Source: Casuarina equisetifolia (lineage: Eukaryota > Streptophyta > Magnoliopsida > Fagales > Casuarinaceae). From it: a stretch of DNA of 64,000 bases. The translations under genes were made by a program, and so were the position numbers. Within the stretch, counting starts at the first letter, position 1; each line of letters begins with the position of its first letter. This document shows positions 1 to 12,545 of this stretch, in pieces. The notes under the pieces were generated by a model. That model was not told the DNA's origin and did not search any database. It was given only the letters and a program-made list of their open reading frames with translations. The stretch is from assembly GCA_028551475.1 (NCBI GenBank), contig CM052355.1, positions 10,416,001 to 10,480,000 of the forward strand, in the 5' to 3' direction.

Positions 1-2336
1 CATAAAAAAGATGTTCTTGGACAAAGTGGAAGTCAATCTCAATGTGTTTAATGCGAGCATGGAAAACTAGGTTGGCAATCAAGTAGATACCAGATAAGTT
101 GTCGCACCACAAAGTTGGTGGATGAGGCGGCAAGGCTCAGAGATCACAAATGAGGTACTTGCCCAAAAAGATGTAGAAACCACCAATCGAACATCGATCA
201 TCACAATCACTAGCCCAAACAATGTTAGAGAAGGCATGAAGAAAGGTGGAAGGACTTTGAATGAGACGAAAACCAAGGTGAGGAGTGTCAGCCAAGTAAT
301 GCAAAATGCATTTGACAGCTTTTCAATGAGTGGTGATAGGATGATGAAGGAATTGGCATTATTGTTAATGACATAGGCAATGTCAAGTCCAGTGAAAGTG
401 AGATACTAAAAAGCATTGACAATACTACGATAGAGAGCTGGGTCATCAAAGTTCTTGTCATGCCTTAATGAGAGTGGCTTGTTAGTGTTACAAGGAATGG
501 AAATAACTTTGGCATCGGTCATCTTGACACGAGCAAAGATGTCATGAGTGAACTTTGGCTAATGGAGAATAATACTGTCAAAAGTAGGTTGCACATCAAC
601 ACTAAGGAATTAATAAATGAGACCAAGGTCCTTAAAGGTAAACTTTTACTAAGGAATTTGTAAAAAGAGTAGCAATGGGTGCTTAGGAAGACTTTGTTAG
701 GATAATGTTATCAACATAAACTAGGAGAATGGTACTATACCAAGGAGTATGGCGAGTGAACAATAAGGTGTTAATTGTCGAGATCACAAAGCAAATAGAG
801 GTGAGGAAGGAGTTCAACTACTAGTACGAGGCATGAGGCGCCTATTTAAGACCATAGAAAGAGTGGTAAAGACAACAAACATAAAAGGGGAAAAAAGGAT
901 CAACAAAGCTTGGAGGTTACTCCATATAAACCACTTCACTAAGATGTCTGTAGAGGAAGGCATTAGAGACATCTAACTAGCAAATGGTCCAACCACACGA
1001 GTAGGCAAAGGAAAGAACCTTACGAACCAAGATGGGCTTGGTAATGGGGTTAAAGTTCTCAATAAAGTAAATGCCTTCTTGTTTATGAAAACTTTTAGCG
1101 ACTAGGCACAACTTATAGCACTCAAGATACCCATTTGATTAAAGCTTAACCTTGAAGATTCATTTACACCTAATGGGATGAATGTTAGGAGGTGGGGGAA
1201 CAAGAGTCCAAGTGCCATTACAGATAAAGGTAGTATACTTAGCAACCATAGCCTTATGCCACCGAGTCATGAACAACCTTAAATGAAGTAAGTGGGTTTA
1301 GGGTAAGGATGGGCAGATGCAGTAAAGGCATAAGTTTGGTAGCGAGTGAAGGTACAACGGGCAATGGTGCGATCTTAAAGGTGGGTGATGAGGTGAAATG
1401 TAAGGGCATGTAAAGTAAAGGGTGGAGGAGATGGGGGAGGGGAATGGGAAAGAGTAGAGGAGGGTTTTGGCATATTTGGGAGGGCAAGAGAAGGGGGTGG
1501 AGTAAAGGAAAGGATTGGTACAAGGACTAAGACAATGGTGGTAGAGGTGGAAGGGTAGAATAAATGGTGGGGGAAAAGGTGTAAGGGAAGACCTCCTTAT
1601 GAAAGACAATATTGAAAATAATGAATAAGCGTTGGGTTTGTAAATTGTAGTAGTGGTACCCTTAATAGCCCAAGGGATACCTAAGAAATATACAAGGCTA
1701 AGAACGTGGGGTGAGCTTATAGGGGGCATACAACCGAAGATAAGGAAACACTGCATAACTAAACACTCACAGATGGAAGAGATCTAGAGGGTTGTGAAAG
1801 AGCAACTACCAAGGAGAATGATGTCTAAGTAGTGGAGTTAAGAGGCGATTGATGAGGAACACCACCATTTTTTATGCAAAGTCCCATAAGTGTGTTGGTA
1901 CCATAGCCTGGGTGAAAGAGTGAGGCCAGTTTCCACAATATAATGATGCTTATGCTTGGCAACACCATTATGGAAAGGAAGGTAAGGATAAGATAGGTGT
2001 TAGTGAATGCCATGCTACCACAAATAAGACCAGAAGGCAAAAGAGAGAAACTTTAGAATGTCATTATATTGAATCGCCTAAACTTTACAATGAAGCTAAT
2101 TCTTGACAAACTTATGAAACATCATGAAAGTAGTAAGAAGTTGAGAGCAAGTATGAAAAGTGTACAACCAAGTGAATCAAAAAAAGTCATCAATGAAACA
2201 CGCATAATATTTGTTACCATTAAATGATTCAATGAGGGTAAGACCCTATATATCAGAATGGACTAATTGTAAAGAAAAAATGACCTAGATGTAAATGGGG
2301 TGTAGGGTTGGTGGTGGCTCTTACTAAGATTGCACT
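1..2336 (-). mobile_element. Decayed Ty1/copia retrotransposon, integrase to RNase H
   Basis: Read on the minus strand, broken frames give recognisable copia polyprotein. Integrase runs from about 2336 to 1580, with a stretch like LVHSDIWGPSP near 2270-2240, YYVCFIDDF, and then CFPYL-like and VFLGIPWAIKG-like segments near 1750-1650. Reverse transcriptase remnants follow at about 1250-400. RNase H near 110-1 reads like [17 protein letters not shown] followed by [10 protein letters not shown]. Many stops and frameshifts break the frame, so this copy is dead. The left part is cut by the window edge and no LTR is seen. At about 2340 it meets a plus-strand copia head to head, integrase against integrase. 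Confidence 0.85.
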
Positions 2337-3394
2337 CAAGTACTAAATGTGTTCAAATAGTTTCAAGTTTCAGTAGAGAGACAAATTGGAAAAAAGTTGA
2401 AATGCATTCAATCAAACAATGGTAGTGAGTACATTAGATCATTTGATGAGTATTATAAGCAACATGGTATTTGACATCAAAAGACACCTCCAAAAATACT
2501 TCAGTTGAATGGTATAGCAAAAAAAATGAATAGGACATTGGTTAAGAGAGTCAGATGTATGATTTCAAATGCTAACATACCAAAAACATTTTAGGGTAAA
2601 GCATTACTTATAGTAACTCATGTAATCAATTTATCTCCTACTATTACTTTAGATGGTGATGTGCTAAATAAAGTTTGATTTAGCAAGGATATCTCCTATA
2701 ATTATCTAAGAGTATTTGGTTGTAAAGCATTTGTTCATATTCCAAAGAATGAGAGGTCTAAGTCAGGTGTTAAGACACAAGAATGTATATTTCTTGGTTA
2801 TAGTTATGATGAATTTGGTTATAGGTTTTATGATCTAGTTGTGAAGAAAATTGTGAAAAATTGTGATGTTGTATTTTTTAAGAATAAAATATGATATATA
2901 TTAGCCAAAATAGAAAAATATGTCACAATGCTCTAAGATTGGTATCAATATTAATCTAATTCCTTCAATTGATCTACAAAGACAATTGCTAGAACAAGTT
3001 AAAAGTGATATTCAACATGATGTTCAGGATCAGATTTAGAATGACCAATAGGGTACAGATAATAGTGACATTTAAATAGATAATGTTGCTGATGTTTAGC
3101 AAGATCTATCTTTACTTCCATCATTAAAGAGGTCTACTAGAGATTGTCATCTATCCTTTAAATACTTTATTAAGGAGTATGTATTGTTGACTAATACATG
3201 TGAGTTTAAGAGTTTTGAAGAAGCAATAAAGGATATTAATAAGAAAAAATAGGTTGATGCAATGCAAGATTAGTTAAAATCTTGCATGATAATCAAAAAT
3301 TTGAGTTGGTGACATTGCCTAAAGGTAAGAAAGTTTTGAATAATTGTTGGATTTATAGATTAAAGCATGGTGAAAATTCTTCACAACCATAATA

Positions 3395-6378
3395 CAAAGT
3401 ATTTGGTGAAATCCTACATGCAAGTGTACATGTCGAACAAGAAATATAATGATAAGAATGAGTATCATCTTGTAGAGATTAATGTTACCAGTTTGACTAA
3501 TTACTAACGGTGAATTAGTTCTACAATTTATCTAGCAAATCATGAAGGTTAAAGATGTTCTAAAGTGATAATATGCTAAAATAATCAATTTCAAATGAGT
3601 TAATTAAATATGACAATTAAGTTAGAACATTTGACTTCACCATAATTAGTATATATGAATTTCAATGGTTAAATGCTTGTAAAAACAACAATACTTATGT
3701 GACAATGAAATTTCCTAATTCATTCACTATTCTATGTCTAGGTATAGTGAACCTATTTAGTTCATTAATTCACTATATCTTTATATGTGAATTATATAAA
3801 CTAAATATATTAAGATTTATGAACATTTCAATTTATACCTAAAGCCACACAAATAATATGGTATATGTCTATCTACATGTAGTTTATGGTTGTACTTTAT
3901 GATAAGCATTTGCATATTATCTTTGTTCAGTCTCAAAGATGCACATCATATTAGTTAAGTGATAATTAATCCTTACAACACATTGGACATCACAACAAAC
4001 AACTCACATGAATATAATGCCTTGTATAACATATTGATAACTCTATTTTTATAGAGTTATTTTACCTATTTTAGGCAATAAATAACTTTAATAATTGTGA
4101 GAAAACATTTGAACTACTCTTTATTTACTTAAATTTATCTTGTTTATGTAGCATACGAAGGCAAGAAGAAAAGAGATGAACATTGAGAGCCTGATGCTTA
4201 TTGTGTGGCAAAATCATAATATCAAGATCAAGAGAGTCAAGATGGGCTTGGGCTTTGAATGATTGTTATTAGATTTTATTGTTATTGGGTTTTCTAAATA
4301 ATTAGAAAACCTAATCATATTAGGAGTTCAAAGCCTAATTAAATTAAGAGTTCAAAACTTAATTAAATTAAGAATTCAAAACCTAATTGTTTTAGATCTC
4401 TAAAACCCAATTCTATTAAGATAAGAGTAGGTCTAAACTTAAACCCTATTTAAGAGAAGAGAAGAGGCAAAAGAAAGGGAGGAGGAAATTGAGCACAGCT
4501 CTAGAAAGAGGCCAAGAATTCAAGATTTTCTTGAAAAGAAGACAAAAAGGATGACAGACTTCTTATTCTTGGATTCAAGATACCTTCTTTATTTCTTATT
4601 ACCATTCTTCCTCATTATTTCTTTATGTTTTAGTTTATTTTTGTTAGAGCTACGATGTAACCTAATTATAATGGTATGAATCTTATGATTATTATGTTTT
4701 GCAAGATATTTTATTTATGTGAGTTATATATTATTATGCTTAATGCTTTTAAGTGATTGGCCACCACTTGAATGATTTGATGTGCATGTTTGAGACTGAG
4801 AGGTAATAATATGCAATTGCTTCTTATAATATATAACCATGAATTAAATGTGGATAGACATATACCATGTTGTTTGTGTGGCTTTTGGTGATAAGATAAT
4901 CGAAAGATTTATTGTAAACTGGGAATGTTCATAGATCATAATGCATTTGGTTTGTTTCAATTCACATATAGAAATATAGGGAATTAATGAACTAAATAGG
5001 TTTCCTATACCTAAACATAGGATAGTAAATAAATTAGGAAGTTCTGCCATCACATAGATATTATCCCTCTTGCAAGCATACATAATCTACATTAGTACCT
5101 CATAGTTATGGTGAAATCGGACACTCTAACATATTTTGTGTATTTAGTTTTATTAAATTTAGTTGATTAGTTTATTCTCTATCAATTTGGATTTGTTAGA
5201 TAAATTCTAGGAGTTGTTCACCGTTAGTAATTAGTTGGCATAGTAATCACCAATCTCTGTGGACAATACTTTTCTTATCATTATATTACTTGCTCGACAT
5301 GTTCACTTGCATTCAAAATTCACCGAACACATATCAACCAAGAAGTTCATACTATCTTAATTAGGCTAAATCTTAACTTTAACAAGAGTAATTTAGCTCA
5401 TAATACTAAAATAAACAATAAAAATGCTACAAATTAACCAAAACATCTTAAATTGAAGAAAACTATAAAGTTGTCACCACATTGTTGTCCCCTTAAAAAA
5501 GTCTTCCAACATTTATACACATTGAAAGAGCTTTAGAAATTATTTGAAGTGCAAAACATGTCGGAACATGCCATCACACACCATTGCCACAGGCCACCAT
5601 GCGTCACTGCACGCACCCTATACGCCACCACACGCACCACCATACATCTACACAAATTCTTCAAATAAATTCCTAAAATGCAAATATGCTGGAAACCTAT
5701 GCAAATCTGACAAAAAGAAACCCAGATCTACTAGAAAATTACTTAGCTTCACTAAACATAAAACACAAGCAATATTCATCATCAATCTTTGTTGGAATAG
5801 GTGCGAGTCAGGTCAGATCATACACAAAGTTGCTAGATCTGTTCTAATCTAGTTTGATCTAAAAAGAACAAGCACAATTTCAGCTCTTTTTACCTAAGTT
5901 CTTGCCCATTGCCAGAAATAGTCAAGAATGCCAAAAAAACTCATCCAAAAAAGGATCTGGATGATGTTTGCACATTCCATATGTCCTTGCTTGTCAAAAG
6001 AACTCCAAACATCCACCAACAGAGGGAGATAGATCGGTTGGCTATTGCAAGATTGGTCTCTCTTTGTTATTTTTCTCTTTTCTTGTTCCCTACTCTCTCA
6101 ATAATCCACAATCTTTTTCTCTTTTTTGTTTATATGCTACCCAACTTGAACTCTTTGCTTGAATGGTCCCACATGTGTTCCTTGCACTTGCTTCTTTTTC
6201 TTTTGTTTCTTTGCAAAAGACTTCTTTTTTTGTTCCTTTTTCTTGTATTTGGGTTTGCTACATAAATTAACAAAACTTGCATAAATATAAACACATGAAG
6301 ATAAAATTTCACAGAAACTGTATCATGCATTGCCTATAGTACTTAAAATAACTTTATAAAAATAGAGTTATCACAAAG
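3395..6378 (-). mobile_element. Solo LTR inserted in copia RT, minus orientation, itself interrupted
   Basis: The element occupies 3400-6373 and is flanked by the direct repeat CAAAG (3395-3399 and 6374-6378), a typical 5-bp target-site duplication. The copia reverse transcriptase frame stops at the left edge and resumes at the right edge. On the minus strand the element starts TGATAACTC at 6373 and ends TTCACCAAATA at 3400, where the expected terminal CA has mutated to TA. Removing the nested insert (4035-5329 plus one CATAT copy) leaves about 1.67 kb. No internal coding domain or primer-binding site is seen, which fits a solo LTR made by LTR-LTR recombination. Confidence 0.75.
4030..5334 (+). 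mobile_element. Nested solo LTR, plus orientation
   Basis: The sequence 4035-5329 (1295 bp) begins TGATAACTC and ends CCGAACA (TG...CA ends). It is flanked by a perfect 5-bp duplication CATAT (4030-4034 and 5330-5334). It is the same LTR family as its host, inserted in the opposite direction. Its 3' half (about 4690-5329) is the reverse complement of 3400-4034, and its 5' start matches the reverse complement of 6335-6373. The middle part is more divergent between the two copies. The perfect duplication and intact ends suggest it is younger than the LTR it interrupts. Confidence 0.8.
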
Positions 6379-7528
6379 CTAGACTAATTGTTAAAGGTTT
6401 CAATCAGAAAAAGGGAATTGATTATGATGAGCTTTTCTCACTTGTTGTGAAAATGTCTTCAATTCAAGTGGTTTTGGGATTGGCTACAAGTCTTGATCTT
6501 AAAATTGAGCAAAAGGACATAAAGATTGTTTTCCTTCATGGTGATTGAAATAAAGAAATTTATATGAAACAACCAAAGGGTTTTAAAGAAAAAGATAAAA
6601 AGAACTATGTTTGTAAGCTAAAGAAAAATTTAAATGGCTTAAAATAGGTACTAAGACAATTGTATCAAAAATTTGAGTTTTTTATAGGGGAGCAAACCTA
6701 TAAAAAGACAATTTTTGATCATTGTGTGTTTGTGCATAAGTTCTTAAATGATGATTTTATTATTTTACTACTTTATGTAGATGACATGCTTATAATTGGT
6801 AGGAATGTTACAAGAATAGAAAAGTTGAAGTAAAAGTTAAGTAAGTCTTTTTTAATGAAGACTTAGGCCTAATGAAGCAAATTCTTGATATGAAAGTTAG
6901 TCGTGATAGAAAATTCAAGAAATTATAACTGTCTCAAGATGAATACATCAAGAAAGTGCTTCAAAGGTTTTCTATGAATAAAGCTAAAGTGATGAGCACG
7001 CCTCTTGCTACATACTTTAAGCTCGATAAGAAACAATATCCTACAAATGAGGAAGAGATAAAAAATATGGAAAGTGTTTCTTATGCTTCTGTTGTTGGTT
7101 ATTTAATGTATGCAATAATTTGTACAAGACTAGATATAACTCATACAATTGGAGTAGTTCGCATATTCCCTTCCAATCTTAGAAGAGAACATTAGAATGT
7201 AGTGAAGTGGATCCTAAGGTATATTTGAGGTACTTTTAGTTTAAACTTTCATTTAGAATTGAAAAGCCTATTGTTGTTGGATATATAAATTCTAATATAG
7301 TAGGAGATATTGGTAACAGATGATTTGCATCATGCTACTTGATTAAGTTTTCAAAGAAAGCTATGGCATGGCAATCAAGATTACAAAAATGAATTTCTCT
7401 ATCTACAACGAAAGTAGAATTTATTGCAGTAACAAAAATATGCAAATAATTGCTTTGGATGAAAGGATTCACAAAAGAACTTAGTTTTGTGCAAGAAAAG
7501 TATGTGTTATGCTATGATAGCCAAAGTG

Positions 7529-7997
7529 GTATATGATGGGTCAAAAAGCTACGCAACACATTAACAATCGCAAAACAATGAGCTAAAAACAAAGAATAGA
7601 GGTAAGAAAGGTACATTTGTTTAGAATGGTTCAACAAATCACACCTACATCCACTGTCACCACATTGTGCGACCCCTTCTCTTTTGTATTAACATTAGAA
7701 TAACATTACATGGTTGCTTAAGTGGTCGAAGCTAATATGTCACTGGTGGTGGAGAGCTCTTTGCACTCTATCTACACCTTACAGCTTTCACACTCCCAAA
7801 TAGTTTCTACAATGTCCTTATATGGCACTCACTAACAACAACCAACTCACCCATTTATTATGTTTAGTTACTACACATAACCCATTTACTTTGTTTAGTT
7901 ACTATATGTTTCAACACACACCCATAACATATGTGGGTCCTCTAAGGTTGTGAGGACAAAAAACTCCTCACTAATTTTACAAATATCTAACACTATA
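7529..7997 (-). mobile_element. Solo LTR inserted in copia RNase H
   Basis: The sequence 7534-7992 (459 bp) splits the copia RNase H frame between the Ser-Gly and Leu-Ala-Lys parts of its YDSQS-I-LAKN motif. The ends are TG...CA on both strands; read on the minus strand it starts TGTTAGATA and ends CCCATCA. The flanks GTATA (7529-7533) and CTATA (7993-7997) fit a 5-bp target duplication with one mismatch. No coding capacity is seen. Confidence 0.7.
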
Positions 7998-8248
7998 TAT
8001 CTTGCTAAGAATTTTACTTTTCCTCATAGATCAAAGCACATTGATATAAGGTATTATTGGACATGAGATATCATGGAAATCAAAGAGGTTAAACTTGAGA
8101 AGGTACATATTAAGTGTAATGATTCTAATATGATGACAAAGGCATTCTAGCAAGATAAATTTGAGTTTTGTTTGCATATGACCGGCTTGAATTTTGCTTG
8201 AGAAATTCACATATAGAACCTCCCTCATTTAAGTTGGAGAAGGAGAAT

Positions 8249-8819
8249 TGTTAGATTAGTTCAGCTCATATTTGAGACTTATTAAGGTAATGTGGCCCTA
8301 AGGTTTAAAAAGAAAAAATAAAGGTCTTTTCTAAAGATGTGGCCATCATAAGGAAAGAGAAAGAAAAAGAGTCGAATTTCGTTGGAATTAGAAGCCTTGT
8401 GTAGCAATTGATCAAACACTTGATTAAGGTCAATTTATGATTCGATTAAGCTAATTTTTTGTCAATAGGTTTCAAAATTAGGTGTTCTTCATTATGAACA
8501 CTTGGATCATCATTTAGAGCTCTTTAAATCAGTTGATCTTGGTCAAATTTTTAAGTAATTTTTCTCCAACGTTTCTTGGTTAAGTTGATGCTTACAACTT
8601 GTTCTTCACTATCAATTGGTAATTCTATTGATATTAAATTAGTAAATCTTTGTCATGTTGCTATTGTTAAGGACTTAATTAAGTTGTAAATGTAACAATT
8701 TATATAGTGAAGATTTGTGTGGACTATGTGATTGGTCCTATAGTTTTCATCTTTCACATTAGAGGAATTTTCTATATAAAAATTCTTTTGTGTTGATTAT
8801 GGTGTTTGTATCATTTACA
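8249..8819 (+). mobile_element. Probable 3' LTR of the plus-strand copia
   Basis: It begins TGTTAGATTAG directly after the polypurine tract of the upstream copia, as copia LTRs do. The right end is placed at a CA near 8819 only by plausibility, because no matching 5' LTR is present in the window to define it. Confidence 0.45.
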
Positions 8820-10499
8820 TATGATTTAAAATGCATTATTGATGTTTTAATATTTCCTTATATGTTCAATTAAAGTAGGAAACTTTATACATCTTTTCCC
8901 ATCACCAAAATACAATGTCAACGGTGGAAAAGGGGAACATGGGAGGACCATAGTAAGATACGAGTGAAGGAAGAGAGGAAAAGTGAGCGGAAGGGGTAGG
9001 TTGGGTAAGGTAAGGTGCATGATAATTATAGTGGGCATGTAGAGGAAGAGGCAATTCAATGGGGTAGTGTGTAGGATAAATAGAGTGGGTAAGCAGGGAA
9101 TAAGGGATCCAATAAGGTAGGGTGTAGGATAGTTGAGGTGAGCATGTAGAGAATTATGGATTTAAGCTGGAGGATTAGTAGGTGGGTTGAAATTTGGGTG
9201 ACCATAGTTTGAGACATGCTATCCGGCCTATCAATAAAGCCTGTAAAATGGCCCATTTTGGCAGTGGCCTTGATTATTGTTGCAGGTAAGCCAATTATGT
9301 GCTAATGGGGTGGGGAGAAGCCCATCTCGAGCAAACTAGGTTGGGGGCAAACTTGATTAAGGTCGTGTAGGTCAAGCAAGAAAGGCAAGAAAATCGAGTG
9401 ACCATGAGGGATGCTATCGCAGGTTCTGTCGGGTGACAAAGTGGGTCGACCGAGTTGTGCAACACCAGTCTAGTCAAGGCTAACATGTTGTTTGTGCTAA
9501 CGTAGATGCTGATGTGGCACTACTCGCTGACATGGATGCTAACGTGGAATTATCCTTTAACAACAATGCCAACTATTTGTTAATGCATAAACTTCAGGGT
9601 AATGCAAGATTTCATTGGCCCCAACTATTCCAAGGAACTAACAATGTGATATCCACCACTCAAAGCTTTAACTAAGGAGAGACATAGACTCTTCAATCCC
9701 AAAGAGGCAATATAAAAATATTGCATTCGAGAACATCATGGAAGTAGTATGATGCAACATTATTAGTTTTATATTCCAAGGTTGATCGTTTGGGATCCAT
9801 AGAGGAAGAACACGGTAGTTGGGAACCCTTAGAATTTACCCTAGATAATGTTACATGTATCAACCATCCGGTTGGCATTATCTGACTTCTAATATTCACT
9901 TACTCACGCAATATACTCCAATAATGATTATCTTCGCTTACTCAAGCGATTAATATAAATTACTGCCTACAAATAAATGGTTAAAGAAAAGTTGGATTAG
10001 TTCTGGAACTGGGTAGAACAAGACAGGCCTCACGAAGCTTTGAATACTCACAAGAATCTAAGAAATGCGAACATGGTGGAGAAGCAGAATGATTTGCCAG
10101 CGCTCGTTGGGTCTTTCTATTTGACGGGGAACATGTTTTAAAATGGGAATTCATATTGCATTTGACGGCAGCCGAGCTACCTCTAAATCCCATTTGAGTC
10201 TCATCTTCAAGGTTTGAAAATTATCGTCGGAAGGACTAGCATGTAGTTTCTTGTTTGTTGAATAACGAGGTGGATCTAACAGCATAATTGAATAATGAGG
10301 CGGCTGCCAAATCTTTAGCGTGATCACGAAGATTTGGACAAGAATGAAAGAGAGTGGCCAGAGCTAGTGGTATAAATTTAATTACGTAGAGATAAGAAGT
10401 AAATCCATAACCATGTAACAAACATCAAAAATCAAAGCAGAGTATAAAGGAAACACGAATATCCAAAATCATGTAGAGGAGCTTGGAACCATCTCCTGC
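8820..10499. other. Repeat-like intergenic DNA, no gene recognised
   Basis: Bases 8880-9260 are a G/A-rich stretch with recurring phrases such as GTGTAGGATA and GGGTAAG, resembling degenerate LTR or leader sequence. Bases 9490-9560 repeat GCTGA/TAACGTGGA-like units. No coding domain was recognised in any frame. The last few hundred bases would be the 3' flank of the lectin receptor kinase. Confidence 0.4.
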
Positions 10500-12545
10500 C
10501 TAACTGCATTCACTTGTAGTACTTGAAAATGACGAGGTCGAACCAGCTGAAGCACCATACAATGAGGACGTTCCAGCAGGAAAGATTTGCAGGTAGTCCA
10601 GAAGCAGAGCACTTCCTCCGGCATTAATGCTTATTTTCCTATCTGCCACCGCCACTTCCTCCGGGAGCAACAACTCGCCCTCCAGGTACCTCAGGACCTG
10701 TCGCATCGTGGGGCGTGCTTGAGGCGCAAAATTTGAACACATTATGCCCAGTTTGAGCACCAAAGCTGCCTCAACTTGATCAAATTTTCCCTCCAACTTT
10801 GGGTCAACAACATCGAGAATTTCTCCTACACTCCATTTCTCCCACACTCGGTCCACCAGCAAAGGATCCTCAGACGATGTCTTGCGATCCACGGGTCTTC
10901 TACCACATGCCACTTCTAGCAACAAAGCACCGAAGGCATATACATCAGAGCTGGTTGTGGGCTTGCCCGTGCGCATGAGCTCCGGAGCCAAATAACCGAA
11001 CGTGCCCACTACCATAGTGGTACTTGAGACGGAGCCGTGCTCATATAGCCTAGCAAGACCAAAATCACTGAGCCTTCCACCAAACTCGGAATCCAGTAAG
11101 ACATTTCCTGCCTTGATGTCTCTGTGAACTACAGTTTGTTCCCACTCTTCATGTAGATATAGGAGCCCTGAAGCCACACCTTTGATGATCCTGAACCTTT
11201 GCTCCCAGCTCAGAATTGCTTTAGGCTGATCAAAGAGGTACTTATCCAAGCTTCCATTTGGCATGAAATCGTACACAAGGAGTAGATCAGATTGTCGACG
11301 ACACCAACCTAACAATTGAACCAAATTTCTGTGACGAAGGCGGCCAATACTAGCAACTTCGGACAAGAATTCTTGCAAACCTTGCTTGGAATCATGGGAA
11401 ATTCGCTTGACAGCAACTTGGGTACCTGAGTTTGGCAGAGTTCCTTTGTAAACTCGACCGAACCCACCACACCCAAGCAGCTGTTTGTCATTGAAACCAT
11501 TTGTTGCTTTCTTCAGCTCCTTGTAAGAAAATCTATGCGGACCAATATTATGCTCCCACGGCTCAACCTTGTCAGCCTTCTTCATCCTCCTGACAAAGTA
11601 AAACGAAACAGCAGTCACCAAAATCACAGCCAAAGCACCTGAAACTGAGACGCCAATAAGTAGGACTACGTGGTTCTTTTGGGTTGCACTGGGAAGCTGA
11701 GGGAGTTTATCTAGATAAAGATTTTTAGCCTCTCCATTCATTTGGAAGCTCCAACCTAGGACATAATGTGAGCTCGACGATGAACCAGTTGAAGCAGAAA
11801 ACCCGATGTACATTGATTCTTGAAGAATGTCCGATAGGTTCACCTTACAGGACAAGAGCATAGGCTTCGGCTTGGCCGAATCCTGCGAAACCTTGACCTC
11901 TAATCGATTCATCTGCGAATTATATTCGACCCAAGCCTGAATTACGAGGCCGCTCTTCAAGTCAAGAGGTACCTTCTTCGTATCAGTATCCTCAAATTGC
12001 ACGACCGGAGCAGAATTGTTGGATACTATGCTATTGATGTCGACCCCCACATGATTGTCATCGATGTCATGGAACTCCGAGTCCTTGGAAGTATCCAACT
12101 CGACTGCAAGTATGCGGTTTGAGAAGTTCCCGTCATTGCTGGCGTTAAATAAGCCAAGATAAGGGCCTGGAGAAGCCCCAGGAAGCTCTTTTGTGGGAGA
12201 GATTGTGAAAGCGAGACCATCTCCGCCCTGCCCGTGATGGCTGATTATAGCAAAAGCAAACGCGGTTGAGAAGGACATGACTTCGCCGCTGGAGTTCTTG
12301 AACTGGATTGGGTATGAATAAAACGCGTGGCCAACTTGGGTTGAGTCGTTTGTTAGCCGAAGCAAGCCTCTGTTCTCAAACGCTGCAACGCCGTTTAAGC
12401 TCATGTTGTTTCCTGCAGCACCGAACCCCTCGGTGAATCCGGTCAGCAACGGTTCTTTATCGTCCAGAGCATCGTCTAGAGCAGCCATTACGGGGTTTAG
12501 GAAAAGAAGGAAGAACCAGAGAGAGATCAACTTTTCAGCGGCCAT
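10500..12545 (-). CDS. L-type lectin-domain receptor-like kinase (LecRK, class IV-like)
   Basis: Single-exon gene of 681 aa, the usual size and structure for this family. An N-terminal signal peptide (about residues 1-21, FFLLFLN core) is followed by a legume-lectin domain (about 25-275), a transmembrane helix (about 292-317, core GALAVILV) and a Ser/Thr kinase domain from about 337. The kinase has the glycine loop [11 protein letters not shown], the VAVK lysine (near 378), HRDIKAGN catalytic loop (near 473), DFG (near 492) and APE-equivalent APELM, so it looks active. It is an RD kinase. The family sits in the plasma membrane and acts in defence or development signalling; the ligand cannot be inferred. 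The start was chosen at 12545 because the signal peptide follows immediately. An in-frame ATG at 12683 would add 46 residues with no family likeness. Class IV is a judgement from sequence flavour. Confidence 0.93.
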   Translation of the reverse strand: MAAEKLISLWFFLLFLNPVMAALDDALDDKEPLLTGFTEGFGAAGNNMSLNGVAAFENRGLLRLTNDSTQVGHAFYSYPIQFKNSSGEVMSFSTAFAFAIISHHGQGGDGLAFTISPTKELPGASPGPYLGLFNASNDGNFSNRILAVELDTSKDSEFHDIDDNHVGVDINSIVSNNSAPVVQFEDTDTKKVPLDLKSGLVIQAWVEYNSQMNRLEVKVSQDSAKPKPMLLSCKVNLSDILQESMYIGFSASTGSSSSSHYVLGWSFQMNGEAKNLYLDKLPQLPSATQKNHVVLLIGVSVSGALAVILVTAVSFYFVRRMKKADKVEPWEHNIGPHRFSYKELKKATNGFNDKQLLGCGGFGRVYKGTLPNSGTQVAVKRISHDSKQGLQEFLSEVASIGRLRHRNLVQLLGWCRRQSDLLLVYDFMPNGSLDKYLFDQPKAILSWEQRFRIIKGVASGLLYLHEEWEQTVVHRDIKAGNVLLDSEFGGRLSDFGLARLYEHGSVSSTTMVVGTFGYLAPELMRTGKPTTSSDVYAFGALLLEVACGRRPVDRKTSSEDPLLVDRVWEKWSVGEILDVVDPKLEGKFDQVEAALVLKLGIMCSNFAPQARPTMRQVLRYLEGELLLPEEVAVADRKISINAGGSALLLDYLQIFPAGTSSLYGASAGSTSSFSSTTSECS

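Larger units (their letters stand above)
2340..8248 (+). mobile_element. Decayed Ty1/copia retrotransposon, interrupted by solo LTRs
   Basis: Plus-strand copia internal region, 5'-truncated at about 2340. Integrase core lies at 2343-2900 (GSEYIRSFDEYY; the usual aspartate before the GSE segment reads Asn). Reverse transcriptase starts near 3130-3399 and resumes at 6379 with ARLIVKGFNQKKG, and the YVDDM catalytic box is near 6774-6790. RNase H runs to 7533 (CYDSQSG) and resumes at 7993 (LAKNFT, then SKHIDIRYYW). A purine-rich polypurine tract (8232-8248) precedes a likely 3' LTR at 8249. Stops and frameshifts are common. Segments 3400-6373 and 7534-7992 are later LTR insertions inside this element. 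Confidence 0.85.

Noticed and set aside
1254..2040. Minus-strand frames of 71-152 codons that look like hypothetical proteins
   Set aside because: Their text matches broken copia integrase and RT regions, so they are transposon remnants and not genes.
3400..5340. Large TIR DNA transposon suggested by the long inverted repeat
   Set aside because: TG...CA ends, 5-bp direct duplications at two levels and the interrupted copia frame fit nested solo LTRs better; no transposase is present.
5544..6330. Short open frames on both strands (60-118 codons)
   Set aside because: They fall inside the older solo LTR and have low-complexity sequence.
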